Shown: piece by piece, positions 33,780-45,121 of the stretch
Numbering within the stretch: the stretch's first letter is position 1
How the letters are laid out: the number at the start of each line of letters is the position of its first letter
DNA from: Ornithodoros turicata
Taxonomy: Eukaryota; Arthropoda; Arachnida; Ixodida; Argasidae
NCBI RefSeq assembly: GCF_037126465.1
Contig: NC_088201.1
Span: forward strand, 232,706,258 to 232,770,257
DNA: 64,000 nt
Direction: 5' to 3'
The notes under the pieces: generated by a model
Told to the model about the DNA's origin: nothing
The model's input: the letters and a program-made list of their open reading frames with translations, nothing else
The model's database searches: none
Program-made: the position numbers and the translations under genes

Positions 33780-35211
33780 TTACCATCCCTTGCCGTAACC
33801 TCCGACGGCACCGTAACCTCCTCCCAGACCTCCATAGCCTCCCTTGAGACCGCCACCGTAACCTCCGACACCGCCCTTCAGACCGGCCCCGTATCCTCCG
33901 TAGCCGCCACCGAGTCCGTAGCCTCCGTAACCACCGCCGAGACCGTAGCCTCCGAATCCGCCTCCGAGACCGAAGCCGCCAGCACCACCTCCGAGGCCGA
34001 AGCCGCCAGCACCACCTCCGAGACCGAAGCCGCCGGCACCTCCTCCGAGACCGAAGCCTCCGAACCCTGCTGCCCCACTTTGGAGGGCAGCAGCGGTACC
34101 GAGCGCAGCACCAGCAGCGAGTCCAGCGCCAGCTCCAACGCCAGCAGCTCCATGGTGGGTGACGACTGGTGCGACGTTCTCGGTGACAGTGGTCACTGGA
34201 GCGGTGAGGTGGCTGACCACTGGCTTGGTGACGAAGTGCTGCTTCACCACTGGCTGCTTCACAACACCGAGGGTAGCAACTGGGTGCTTGACTGGGTGGC
34301 CGTGGGCGACTTTGCCGCCGTGCACGTGTCCTGGTCCGACGTGACCGTGACCCAGACTGTCGGCGTACCCGAGCCCAGCACCGTGGCCCAGACCAGCACC
34401 GTAGGCGAGACCAGCGCCGTAGCCTGCACCGCCGCCGTAGCCTCCGTAGCCACCGTGTCCACCAGCGTGGGCGCAGGCCACTAGGGCTGCAAGGGCAACG
34501 ACCTAAAGAGAGAGCATAGTTTATGCCAACTACTAGTGCTTTGTGCTAGACGATAAAGCGAAGTGTGTGTCGTCAGGTGGGAAGGCGTTTTGTAAACATG
34601 TGTAAGTTACGTCGGTATTGAGGAAAATATTAGCAGTGAGCTAGGGATTGCATGTAAGTATTTTCCAGCAATATTTTTCTGGTCACGTGACACCACGTGA
34701 TCACCAAGCTATATTTGTGGTGCGTTCAAATTGTGTAACGACCACAGTGTCAGTGTTAAAATGAATTCACATAGACGAACATGAAACGGCTTTCAACGAT
34801 AATAACTGGCATGTCAAACGGATTTTCAGCAAATATCTACCGCCACCAATGGCCCTGTAAAGTGCCGCTTTTAAACGCCTTGGGACGGACTGCGAAACAT
34901 GCAGCTTTCTTCTCCAACGCTACCCAGGAAACACTGCACACCTGGAGCGAAGGCTCAATATCTATGACGATGAATCCACTGTATCGTTCTAACCGTGTAC
35001 GCTGTAAGAGAAACTCAGCGTATTACACTGGAAACACGGGCTGCAATTTCTCGTCCAATATGTCTTTCCGAATCAGCACTCTATCCTTCTGTCTTCGCGA
35101 TTTCTAAGCTTATGTTGGTTCAAATTCGGAATGGAAGTTTTTTCAGACGCCAGTGCGAGTACGCGTTGAATGCTCGTACACACAACTTTCAATACTCACA
35201 AATGCGTTCAT
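33780..35211 (-). CDS. Glycine-rich secreted structural (cuticle/cement-like) protein, gene 2
   Basis: Two coding exons: 35200-35211 (M-N-A-F, donor GTGAGT) and 33780-34502 (acceptor CTTTAG; TAA stop at 33780-33782). The intron is phase 0 and 697 nt long. The 244-aa product has signal peptide MNAFVVALAALVACAHA and a Gly/Tyr/Ala/His-rich N-terminal part with YGAGL and HGHVGPGHVHGG motifs. These are followed by the linker with VVKQPVVKQHFVTKPVV, an Ala/Gly segment with AGAGLAAGAALGTAAA, four GFGLGGG repeats and GYGG repeats ending GYGKGW. It is the closest relative of gene 1. The central linker is nearly identical, and 51 coding bases (34222-34272) match gene 1 exactly. The inferred role is the same: an extracellular structural protein of cuticle or cement, with tyrosines available for cross-linking. 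No other conserved domain is visible. Confidence 0.88.
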
Positions 35212-35252
35212 TCTTCCTTTGAGGTGATTCTAGACCTTTTCAAGGATCTTGT

Positions 35253-35284
35253 GCTGAGAAAGTGCACTGCGCCCAGCTTTTATA
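35253..35284 (-). promoter_or_regulatory. Core promoter of gene 2
   Basis: TATAAAAG reads on the minus strand at 35277-35284, 66 bp upstream of the ATG. An initiator-like TCAGC has its A at 35255, 29 nt downstream of the TATA start. The bases just upstream of the TATA box resemble gene 1: both have a TTGAAnGAGGAAA-like stretch on the plus strand and a nearby gaccaat motif (about 35339). Confidence 0.7.
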
Positions 35285-35690
35285 CTGTATTTGAACGAGG
35301 AAAAACACAGTGGGAGTGGAGGGTACCTTATCGCACTGACCAATCGAACGCTGTAGGAAGTGCGGACGGATTAAGAGTATGCGGACGCCGCGGGTCAGTT
35401 CTTTCTTTCTTTCTTTTTTTTTTCAACCGTCTCGTTTCATTTTCGTTGGAATGCAGAAATGACTCTATGTAAGCACCGATGGGGGGTGAGATATGAGAGT
35501 TACGCGAACGGATTAACGCGGGTAATACGCGCTCCACGATGCGCATGATGGCTCGCGTAAGTGTGTCGGCGCGGAGCGCGAAATTACGCAATGTATTACG
35601 TTCGCGTCATATTAAATTTGAGTAGCATTGTACTGCTCCCTCTATAATGTTGGTGATACTCTCTGTGGGGCGTTACACAACTATCGAATG
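35285..35690. other. Upstream flank of gene 2; nothing else recognised
   Basis: A CCAAT-type motif near 35339 and a T-rich run near 35400-35420. Confidence 0.4.
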
Positions 35691-35706
35691 GAATATATAT
35701 ACGGTA

Positions 35707-35742
<36 letters not shown>

Positions 35743-35829
35743 TTAGAAGCTTAGGAGGGCGGTTGACCACGAGAATGAAATAAGCAGGAAGAGCTCTGTA
35801 AGCTCTTTGTCGTCTTCTGATTTTTCCTG

Positions 35830-35864
<35 letters not shown>
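35691..35864. repeat. (TA)n microsatellites
   Basis: TA runs at 35691-35741 and 35834-35862. Further runs at 36085-36112 and 36382-36396. They border the hammerhead-bearing units. Confidence 0.9.
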
Positions 35865-35866
<2 letters not shown>

Positions 35867-36038
35867 GAAATAATAAGACTTGGACTACAGATTACAGTGA
35901 ACGGATTTGTCCTGACGAAGACAGTGCCACTGTCGAAACGTCGACCATTCTTTTTTTAATATATGTGTCAAATTGCCCATTAAATAAATTAGCTTTTGTT
36001 AACGTTCCTGTAATCTGTAGTCCAAGTCTTATTATTTC
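35867..36038 (+). mobile_element. 172-bp inverted-repeat unit carrying a hammerhead-like core
   Basis: Perfect 31-bp inverted arms (35867-35897 and 36008-36038, beginning GAAATAATAAGACTTGG). Between them is CTGACGA (35912-35918), a GACAG/CTGTC hairpin, then GAAAC-GTC-GAC. A 3' half copy lies at 36398-36514. The CTGANGA...GAAACGTC pattern is known from terminal repeats of Penelope-like elements. Confidence 0.55.
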
Positions 36039-36082
36039 ACTTTTATTCAACTTCGTAGCCGTCTGGTATATTACCCTATTTG

Positions 36083-36114
<32 letters not shown>

Positions 36115-36116
<2 letters not shown>

Positions 36117-36350
36117 TACTGGCATGGCGACGTTTGACTTACAAACATATGCTATACGTGCAGCCAAAGAGGTCCGGGAATTTTTTTTTTCCTAGTATAC
36201 GTCACTGCCATTGCACTGGGCTTTGAGTTGTGAGTTAGCTCACCCTGGTGGCAGGAATCACGTGTTACGTGACCTTCTGATGCCAATCGTTCAAACGTTG
36301 CCTGCCTGCGTACTGCTGATGAGGCCCAAGAAGGCCGAAACACAGCTGGC
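36115..36350 (+). mobile_element. 236-bp unit bounded by hammerhead cleavage-site sequence
   Basis: The unit begins CAGTACTGGCATGGCGACG at 36115, right after a (TA)n run. It ends with the hammerhead core at 36350, after which the next copy begins CAGTACTGGCAAGGCGACG at 36351. The unit boundary therefore coincides with the predicted ribozyme cleavage position. No reverse transcriptase is present. Likely a terminal repeat of a Penelope-like element or a retrozyme-like unit. Confidence 0.6.
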
Positions 36351-36374
36351 CAGTACTGGCAAGGCGACGTTTGA
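36291..36374 (+). ncRNA. Type I hammerhead ribozyme motif (one core base changed)
   Basis: Helix I: TCAAACG (36291-36297)/CGTTTGA (36368-36374), TTGCC/GGCAA, GTACTG (36310-36315)/CAGTAC (36351-36356). Core CTGATGA at 36316-36322. Helix II GGCC-CAAGAA-GGCC (36323-36336). GAA at 36337-36339. Helix III ACA-CAGC-TGG, then C17 at 36350. The expected U16.1 is G (36349), which breaks the last helix III pair and probably weakens or abolishes cleavage in this copy. Confidence 0.65.
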
Positions 36375-36514
36375 CTTACAAATATATATATATATATGCC
36401 ACTGTCGAAACGTCGACCGTTCTTTTATAATCTATGTGTTAAATTACCCATTCAATAAATTAGTTTGTGTTAGCTTTCCTGTAATCTGTAGTCCACGTCT
36501 AATTATTGGCTACC

Positions 36515-37889
36515 ATCGCTGGCGAAAAAAAATCTTGCGAAGCTCTTTTTTAAACTCTATTAAATTTTGAGTGAAAGCCTTCCAACTTTTTGTGATTTCG
36601 TGCCTTGTTTATGCGCCCTTCCTCTGACATTTGCACAATTTCAGCATACTGCAAACGCAGTCTGACGATCCTGAACGCTTCTGCTGAAATGCTTTAGCAC
36701 ACCTGAAAGAACGCACACGTGACCAAATGAACTTAGGGAGCCACCGCCGTCGAGCGTCACATATGACCGTAACTTTCTCGTGACGCAGAACCCAAATTTA
36801 TTAGTGAATTTTCGAGTATCGTACGCTATCGCGTTTGCGTACGTAATGAATAGCGTCGGTGTTCTGCTCAATGCGCGGAGCTCTCTTTTTGTTTTGCGCA
36901 TGTGCAGAACCACCTACGCTATCCCTTACGTACGGAAAGGTGATGGGGTACGTTGCACTAAAATTCACCATTCTCTTTTCTTTTTCCTCATTGAATCGGT
37001 TGTTAGCGTAAACAATCGCAACGTAAAGCGTAGAATTTTCACTTTTATAAACTCCGTTAGTTATGAACTCCGTTATCGATTACTCGTTTTACAACCCCTG
37101 CTCGTGTGTTATTGTATGTTTGGAATGTTGGCAGTAAACACTCTTCCAGTGAGCTAAAACGCAAGCCCTTTCGTTCGTGATGAGTGGCCCGTTTCTCCAA
37201 TATGCTTTCAACTTACTGTATAACGTATCTTAGTGTTTTCGTTTCTTTACCGTGCGCTCTGCAGGAAAAACACTGCGCAGGAAAAACACCCGGGTCAGTG
37301 CCTTGTTCCCAGAAGATCATCTCGGCCACGGGAGTGGTACACAGTGTCGATAATATATTTGAAACCAGGGTGCCGAACCAAAACGTTTTTCCTTCCGGTT
37401 TTCGTACCGGTTAGAGGATAACGGTTCAGCTGCGGAAGAAATCAATAACGATTAATACTGTTGCTGGCTCTGCTGTCAGCACACGCGAGCGCCATCTATG
37501 ATACTCCCTTTGGACCGGTATCGGACCTCCCTGTGCACGTGGTGACAATTGAAGCGGGCTTTTGTCAGTTTGTTTGTCTTCGTTGTATCGGCGACTTTCA
37601 TCAGTGGTTTACCCAGAATTTCGTCCTTGGGGGTGTTGGGCTCCGCAAGGGAATGTGTTTCTTACATGCTTTTGACGAAATATTGCACGATCTCACAAAA
37701 TTTTAAGGTGTCTCCTGAAGATTTTGCGGGGGTATTGGGGGTTGTAGGGGGGGGGGGCTGTATAAATCACTGAGTTTCATAATGTTGAACGTAAATACCA
37801 CAAAGATTTGTGAGCGGGGATTTTTCCTTCGTAGCCTTATGCACTCATATCATTTTCCGAGACATCACTTCGGTTCTGACCAACGTTCA
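36515..37889. other. Intergenic, no gene recognised
   Basis: A G run at 37747-37757. Short ORFs without family resemblance. Confidence 0.4.
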
Positions 37890-38145
37890 TTGGTGGTAGT
37901 CAAGCTCGTGCTGAGGAATGGGAGGGAACCCGGGTTCGAATCCTGTCACCGGCTGTGCTGTCTGAGGTTTTCCCTGGGTTTTCCTCAGACACTTTAAGAC
38001 AAACGTCGGCACAGTTCCCCCTGAAGTCAGCCCAGGACGCATACTAACCCCCCACTGTCCCCCACTCCTTCCTCCTGTCCTCTCTCCATCTGTCCTCATC
38101 TGTACGCCGCTCATAGCAACAGTTGCTTCGCGGCGCTAGCACGGA
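37890..38145 (+). mobile_element. SINE, subfamily A, near full length
   Basis: tRNA-like head with B box GGGTTCGAATCC (about 37932), CTGTGCTGTCTGAGGTTTTC, GTCGGCACAGTTCCCCCTGA, CAGGACGCATACTAACCCCC, and the tail CCGCTCATAGCAACAGTTGC then TTCGCGGCGCTAGCACG. The other family members are fragments of this structure. Confidence 0.8.
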
Positions 38146-39203
38146 ATCAAAACACGCTCTGCAACTAACCCAGCGTTCTGCGCATATCTCCTCTCCCGGT
38201 TACTCCACTCGGAAAGCCCCATTGGCTACGGCGGCGCCCTCCCTCTTCCCTCTCAATGCCTCCTCTCATGCGCAGAGACACACTTGCACAGCGTATAGGA
38301 AAAGAAACTTCGATTCTGAAAAGAATGTGCCGAATTTGGAGGTTTCTGAAAAAAAAGAAGAAAAAGAAAAGGAAATGGAAGTCTAAAACCAGCGGGGCGT
38401 GTGCTACCATTCGATTCGAGATTTTAAGAGAGGTTCAGGAAATGCTCACGAGGAACGCCACCTGGAAACTTGAAAGTGGCAGAGTTGACACGAGGTGGTC
38501 TTGAGTTGTCGGTCGTAGTCCATCTTAAGATTGTTAAAACAAAACTGACAACTCTACGTAAGCAGCCAACGGCGACGTAAGTACACACTAATACGTCACG
38601 CTGCTTTTGGGAACGTAACTGCGAGTTCCTGATGCCGTAACTGTCCACTTGAACCAGAACGCTCTATTATTTTTCAGTTCTGCTCCGGAACGAAAAACAA
38701 AATTAAGGTTTTCGTTCAATTTTATTGATGTGCTGAGTAATACGAGTGTGGAATAAAGTAATACAGCTGAATCCCCCAGTGCAAGGTATTGAAACGCCAA
38801 GAACTAAAGTGAAAAAAAATAAGATAAAGAATGAAGTACGACAAAACAATTTTAATGAGTGACAAGCTTCTTCTTTGCACGAAGGCTCACCGTGCCTTAA
38901 AACTGGTTTTTGACGCCCTTCATGCTTCTTCTTCAGGTCTTGCTTTTTCTTTTTTTTTTTAAGTTTTTTGTTTTGTTTTTTTGTTTTTTGTTGTTCTCAT
39001 TTGCCAAGTACGCTCCACACAAACGGAGTCTGCATGCATCGTAATAACGAAATTATAATTTCTTCCTCTGCTACCGAGCGCATGCATGAATGATTGGGCA
39101 CGTTCGGTAATTATCGCAGCGTTAGAAATTCGGGTTTTTAGGGGGCTTCGGAGCTTAAGTGATAATAATCATGATCACAACCGTGATCGGGAAGTTTGTG
39201 TCA
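38146..39203. other. Intergenic, no gene recognised
   Basis: A T-rich tract at 38943-38995. No coding signal. Confidence 0.4.
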
Positions 39204-40071
39204 TACCCCTGTCTCACGATCTGATTTAATGTCACTTGCCCTTAGTGTCATTCGTGTGCCGTCCCACGGTATCTTTTAGTGACACTCCGCAGAAAGTGTA
39301 CTGCCGATTTAGGGGGTTCCTCAAACTTCCTTCACTTCACTTCGGCGGATCGGGCGCATAGCCTCGGCAGCAGGCTTTGAACTGCAGGTAAAAATATTGC
39401 GGATTAGCAAAGGGCCCTGGCAATCACAATATTTTTTTAAACCAGTATTTTCAAGAGCGTGCTTACTTGATTTAAGTAAGTACAGTGTAACAGTGTGCCG
39501 AAATAAAACGTAATTTCTCTCGTTCACAGCCTGTGGAAACTTCACAGACTTGCTATATGGCCGTGGCCATATTTTTTGGGGCACATATTTGAGGCCAATT
39601 TTGTTTTAACATTGGAAGAAGACATACGAGAAGTGTTTCTAAATCAAAGAAAAACATCCTTATCACATGATAGACGAGTTCAGAAAATCCCAGTGCTCTT
39701 TGCGCACGCATTGCATCCTGGGCGCTTGCTGAGCGGGGGAACGAAGAAGAATCCTTCACATTTCGCTTTCGCTGATCTTGACACGTCGTGGACAATGGAC
39801 TGGTAGGGGAGAAATCGGAACAGTTTGGAGGTCACCCGTTTCTTTCGTATTAGTAAACTCCCACAGTTCAAAGCGTCGCTTTGCACTCTGGGATTTTCTG
39901 AACTCGTCTATTGCGGCGCACGCAAAGAAATCTTGCCAATTGTCAACTATCGTCATCGGCATCACAGTTCAGTAACACTTACTTCAGGAGCCACGTAGTG
40001 AAAGTGACATTCGCTTGGGACGAGTGCACTTTAGTGAAAATGACACTAAATTTGCCCCTGTGACAGGGGTA
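39204..40071 (+). mobile_element. TACCCC-ended element, copy 2
   Basis: Left TACCCCTGTCTCA and right TGTGACAGGGGTA, with TTTAATGTCACTT and AATGACACTAAATTT near the ends. Contains the TA-flanked MITE at 39673-39908. Without it the length is about 630 bp, like copy 1 at 7090. Confidence 0.75.
39673..39908. mobile_element. TA-flanked MITE, GACGAGTTCAG ends
   Basis: Perfect 21-bp inverted ends starting GACGAGTTCAGAAAATCCCA. TA at 39671-39672 and 39909-39910. It is 236 bp, and the insert is absent from copy 1 of the host element. Confidence 0.8.
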
Positions 40072-40984
40072 CTAATCCGGTCCACGCACTGGCGTGCAGT
40101 ATGTCACATGCCTCTCCGAGAAAAATCAATCAATCAATCAACCCTTACTTATCAAACGACAGACAATGCAATTAAGCAACTTCTGCCGCGTCACGAAGTT
40201 ACTGGCGACCCCGCTTTGCTTCGGCACCCGGAACATTACAAATCGATCCTCCCGGGGCAGTCTAACGCAAACTGTATCGAGCAAAAAGAACCCATAAAGA
40301 GATCAGCCAAGCCCGATGTAATTTTGTTTGTTCCCAAGTGATGCGTACTTACCGTAGCGAGTTTGAGTACATCGGAAGTTCACGATAACAGTTCTGGAAA
40401 CATGACAAGCCAATCGCCGTGTTTCTTTGAAGCGGGTGGGTGACATCACATTGCTTAGCTTGGATTTGATCACTTCATTCGTCGTATCGTTTTCGTCGAG
40501 TCGATCTGATGTACTAAAACTCGGTAATGATGAAAACGGTGAGTATGAGACTTATTCCGAATTCTATTGAATTATACAGGTGTCTTTTTTAGTATTTACA
40601 TTTTTTATTATAAAATAGCATAGATCCCATTTTGCAGGTGAGCGATACAACCAGGCAGAAATTCTCTCGAAGTTACTACTACATGATTAATTACCTCAAA
40701 TTCATTAATTGACTCCGTAATAAGGCGTCTTCACGCAAAAGTGAGATAACAAAATCAAAGAGAACCCTAGTTGAAATAATTTCTATTTCTTAAAAGATAT
40801 CCTGAAACCAGCACATGAAATGTCGATCGCTGAATTTTGTTGTGAAAATAAATCGAAACTGGAACCGCAAGCATCAGAAGCGCACTGAGGACTGCACTTA
40901 TTGCACGTCAGAGGGTCACGTGCTTTGGTACCATGGAGATGATTGGAGCAAGTGCTGATATGCTGGCCAGATCGACCACTTTGG
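40072..40984. other. No gene; part of a foldback repeat family
   Basis: 40586-40720 (ACAGGTGTCTTTTTTAG, ATTAATTACCTCAAATTCAT) resembles the ends of the element at 46560-47650 and a sequence at 63484. Confidence 0.4.
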
Positions 40985-41225
40985 TGAACCGGGTTCGAAA
41001 TTAGACGCCGGCAGTGCTGTCTGAGTGTTTTCCCTGGGTTTTCCTCAGACACTTTAAGATAAACGTCGGCACAGTTACCTTAGAAGTCGGCCCAGGACGC
41101 ACATTGCCCCTGGGCGTTAGTCGTGACGTTGCCCGCCTGAGCGTCGCCGACTACCGCGAAGCAGTTCCGTCGCCGCCACCACAGCCTCAACCACCTCAAC
41201 CACTTAGCGCCCCGGATAAGCCGAC
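40985..41225 (+). mobile_element. SINE, subfamily B
   Basis: B-box remnant GGGTTCGAAATT, GCTGTCTGAGTGTTTTCCC, GTCGGCACAGTTACCTTAGA, CAGGACGCACATTGCCCCTG and GTTAGTCGTGACGTTGCCC. The tail is CCACC-rich instead of the CGCGGCGCT tail. Confidence 0.72.
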
Positions 41226-42699
41226 GACAACGAAGGTCCATATTTTGAAAAAAATACTTATCAACTTATCTTATCAACGAAGGTTATGCGCTGATGCCGC
41301 ACGGTTTTGCTTTCGACTCGCATAAAAATATTCGACGGAGGATATTTCAACCAGAGCGTCTCACCGAAAGTTTTATCGGTTCAGTTCATCTTCGGGTTCA
41401 GGCAGAAAGGGACGTTCAGTAGCTGCTCTACCCAAGGCCGCTCGATGTTCTCTGGCCCTCCTACTCCGCTGACTCTACTAAACGGTCTCTCAGAGCGACG
41501 AGCGCTGTATACGCCCCCCGACGAAGTTTCCAATGCGGTTCATTTGCTTTCCAGCAAACACTCCAGCAATGCTCCAGCTTCCCCTTCCTCCATGCAAGAC
41601 GGAGGAAGAGCAGCTCTTACGCGCTCCGACCCACAGGAGTGACAGAAACCTGCCATTGTTGTACCGACCCTCAAGCGGGTGCTTCTCGCAGAGCCGCCGT
41701 CTTGTCGTGGTCGCACGTCATAGGCAACGTCATTTTGAGGTCATGTGACTTTGTTTACATGTCGTTTTAGCGCTTGCCGACATATTTCCGTTGGCATAAA
41801 GCTAAGAGATGAACGTATTTTACCAGCATAAAATATACGGTGATTCTTCCGCGACATGATGTCCCATTTCTCCTTAGTCTAAGTAAATCACATCGGCTCA
41901 GTGTGTCTCAACGCACTGTCGTCATCACATTTTTCGAAGTGGTCAACACTACCAGCCCTTGCATGCAAAACTGCGCGTTTTACTCCGATATTATCGGATA
42001 AAAATAATTACCGGGATCGAAAAACGTCCAACACGGCGCACAGAAAGAGCAGACGCGGTGTTTACAAACGTTTTCGCCGCCGATCAAGGGAGGGGCCGTC
42101 TTTTAAGGTCACGTGTGCGGTGACGTTTGCTGTGACGTGTGACAATGACCCGTCCAGAGTGCATTGCGTTCGCAGAGCACGCGTTTTGTCTATGGAGCAA
42201 TACATTGGATGGCAAACCCTGTGCTCCGACCTGCAAGATGGAGCGTGAGAATTCATCGAGAGGGCCACGCTCCGGAAGAGGACTAACACCGTTTGCTATA
42301 AAGGAGCGCGCTTCCTGCGGTCAGGGTCGCCGCCGCCGCCGATGATGAAGATGACGATGATGATGATTCGGGTTTTTATGGCGAACTGACAACTAAGGCC
42401 ACAGAGTCTGAGGCCGCTACTAACACGCCCAAAGGTTCGGTTCCGATTGAGCTCCAGGTTGTAGTGGTTAAAACCGGTTCGTGTGAAGATTAACCGGTTC
42501 AAAACCAGTTTGTTGTATGAAATATACTCGTTGAAAATGTACGTACAATGTAAACAGTTTGCTGGCTTAGCAATTCGTGTAATAATGCAACGAACAAGTT
42601 TATTTTTCTTCTCACTGATAATTTATAGCTTTGGGGGGGGGGGACATAATGGCACGCATATTATGTACTGAACCCAATGTATAAATCAATGGCACGCTC
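41226..42699. other. Intergenic, no gene recognised
   Basis: A G run at 42635-42644. Open frames near 41300-41750 and 41900-42350 overlap on both strands and resemble nothing known. Confidence 0.35.
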
Positions 42700-42975
42700 A
42701 AGTCGATCGTTACTGGTTGTTACTTGTTGCCCTTCATGACCTGTTTCGTTTAGTCTCTGTTTTTGAAGTTGTTGACGCCAATGTATTATGGATGACCTGA
42801 TGTGTACAACATTATGTTCCTTATATGTTTTTCTTTCTTAGTTTATTGCAACTGCTGCACTGCAACCGGGTGCCCGGCCTTAGTCAAGTAGCTAGGCTGC
42901 TTTTTGCCGGACACTCGGCGTTCATGTTACGTATGAACGAAATAAATAAACTAAATGAAATGAAATGAAATGAAA
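42700..42975 (+). mobile_element. LINE 3' UTR with (AAATG)n tail
   Basis: Ends GAACGAAATAAATAAACTAA then four to five ATGAA units. This is a 5'-truncated retrotransposon 3' end with no coding part. Confidence 0.5.
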
Positions 42976-43204
42976 TATAAGAGAAGGAATGTAGGGCGGC
43001 CTCGACATGATCATAGCCGCCACTGTTTTGGGCATTAAGTCGCGTAGAAAATGCGATAATGAAACAATTAGACAGTGCTTACTGGCGAACGCATGAGTAA
43101 TTTAGACACGAGAGCAGCATAATATCTCGCGACTGTCCTCTCTGCGGAGACATCGTAGAACGTGAAAAAAAAAACAAAAAAACAATGTGCAAGTTTCCGG
43201 CGAA

Positions 43205-43575
43205 AACGATCTACAAGTAAAGAGAAAACGGTTGCGAGCGTTAAACAGCTTAATTTGCGAAAAAAAAAAAGACTTTCGTGCAGTAGGCAGCACTTCTTGA
43301 GGTTTGAGGACCCGCTAAAAGTGGTCAAGAATACATTTACATTTATTTTACATTCTTTACATTTTAGAATGTAAGAATGTTAGAATGTAGAAGAATTTAC
43401 ATTCTTCTCAACCCTCGCCCTCTACTCTTTTGCGACTTGGGTTTGATATATTCTTGACCACCTGTAGCAGGTCCTCAAACCTGAAGAAATGCTGCCTGCT
43501 GCACGAAAGTCTCGTTTTTCGCAAATTAAACTGTTTAATGCTCTCAACTGTTTTCTCTTTTCTTCACTGCGGAGA
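43205..43575. repeat. Inverted repeat with about 130-bp arms
   Basis: Left arm about 43205-43335 (GTAAAGAGAAAACGGTTGCG ... AGTGGTCAAGAATA) is inverted at about 43448-43575. The spacer has repeated ACATTCT motifs. Probably a foldback element whose outer ends are decayed. Confidence 0.65.
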
Positions 43576-44941
43576 AAACAACATCGAGTACGAAAAACAC
43601 GCCAACTTGCGTTGGTATTCATCACAGACAGCGTAGCCATAAAGAAGCTGTGCACTCAGGTGTTAATCATATCAAAAAGAAAGAAAAACAGCGAAGGTCA
43701 AAGATACGCATAGATATAGATACGCATTTGCAATGTTTCTGAACCGTTCTTCGAACCGGTAAACAAAATTTATTTAGTTCGCTTCCGGTTCAGCCGAGAA
43801 ATAACAGTTAATTTCGGCCAGGATGGAAAGTAAATGTTCTCAGGCGGAAACACAGGAACAGATGAACACAACACAAGCGTTCAGGTGCATAGGAACATGA
43901 ACAATTGAAGTATGACAGTCGTCGTCAAAGCCAGACAGTGCCAGAGGAAATTTGTAAAAAATAAAAATAAAAAGCATCATATATCAGGTTCAATACCAGA
44001 GGCGAAACACAAATAAAAAGAACGCACAGTGAACGTGTGATGCCAGCGTCTACGTTTCGCTCATCGACAAGTCAAGCGTTTACGCATAGTCTGAACATGA
44101 CATATGAGGCTTTTCGATTTTTTTTTACAATCTCATATTTAAAAAAAAAAACCAATGTGGTAGCAGCTGTCTCACTTTTACGAGGGCTGCCATATTACAA
44201 TTGTTCATCAACGCTTGTGTTGTGCTCATTTGTTTCTGTATTTACGCCTCATACCAGTCACTTGCCATCCTGATCGAAATTACTATGTATGAACTACCTC
44301 AAGTATCCGCTGTCCTACGCGCTTGAGCAGAGCTGTGTAACGGATTATACGTGAATAGGGCACTTTTATACTGAACTAGACAACTGCATAGCATGAAGGT
44401 GGAACGGTGCGAACGCGGAAGTCGCATGGCTTCGAGTAATAGCGCAATTTCAAGCACGTTTTTTTTTTAAATAACATTAGAGAGTTTTAATACATCGTAT
44501 ACACAATCACCTTTGCGTACGAAAGGGATAGCAGTGATACTTCTGCGCATGCTCATAACGGAAACAGAGAGAGCTTAGTGCAGTGCGCGGAAACACCAAA
44601 GCTATCCCTTACGTACGCAAAGTTGATAGCGTACGATACTCTAATGGTCTCTATTAAACCATGATTCGCCCTACTTCGTTTCATTGCGTGCGAACGCGGG
44701 CAAGCGTTGGCTACTGGGCCAACAGACGCGTGTGAGACCTTCCGCAGCAGAACGCAAGGAGCACGCACCGAGCCGCACGGGCTAACCAATCGCCGCCTTC
44801 AACGCACACATGCGTGTTGAGGCAGTCCTTCATCTCCTCTTCTGTGTGTTATCAGTTTCAACATGACCGCTGTGAACGTGGATTGCATGGAGGTTGTAAG
44901 AAACAAGGATGCAGGATTAAATACACTTCAACACTTTAATA

Positions 44942-45121
44942 CACCTGTTACACGTACCATCTTCAATGAAGATTGAAACCAACGACCATTGAACGTAAGG
45001 CTAGCGCCGCCAAGCGTGCAAGGTATTAACTTTCCAATGTTGCCTGACAGATTGGTACGTTACACGCTAGATGGCGCTACTTGCATGCTAATGGTAATTA
45101 AGGCTACCCGCTTGACAGGTG
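44942..45121. mobile_element. TA-flanked MITE, CACCTGT ends
   Basis: Left TACACCTGTTACACG, right inverted TACACCTGTCAAGCG, with an inner GCGCC-GCCAAGCGTGCA palindrome. A related right end follows at 45225-45278 (ACCCCTGTTACA inverted). Confidence 0.6.
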
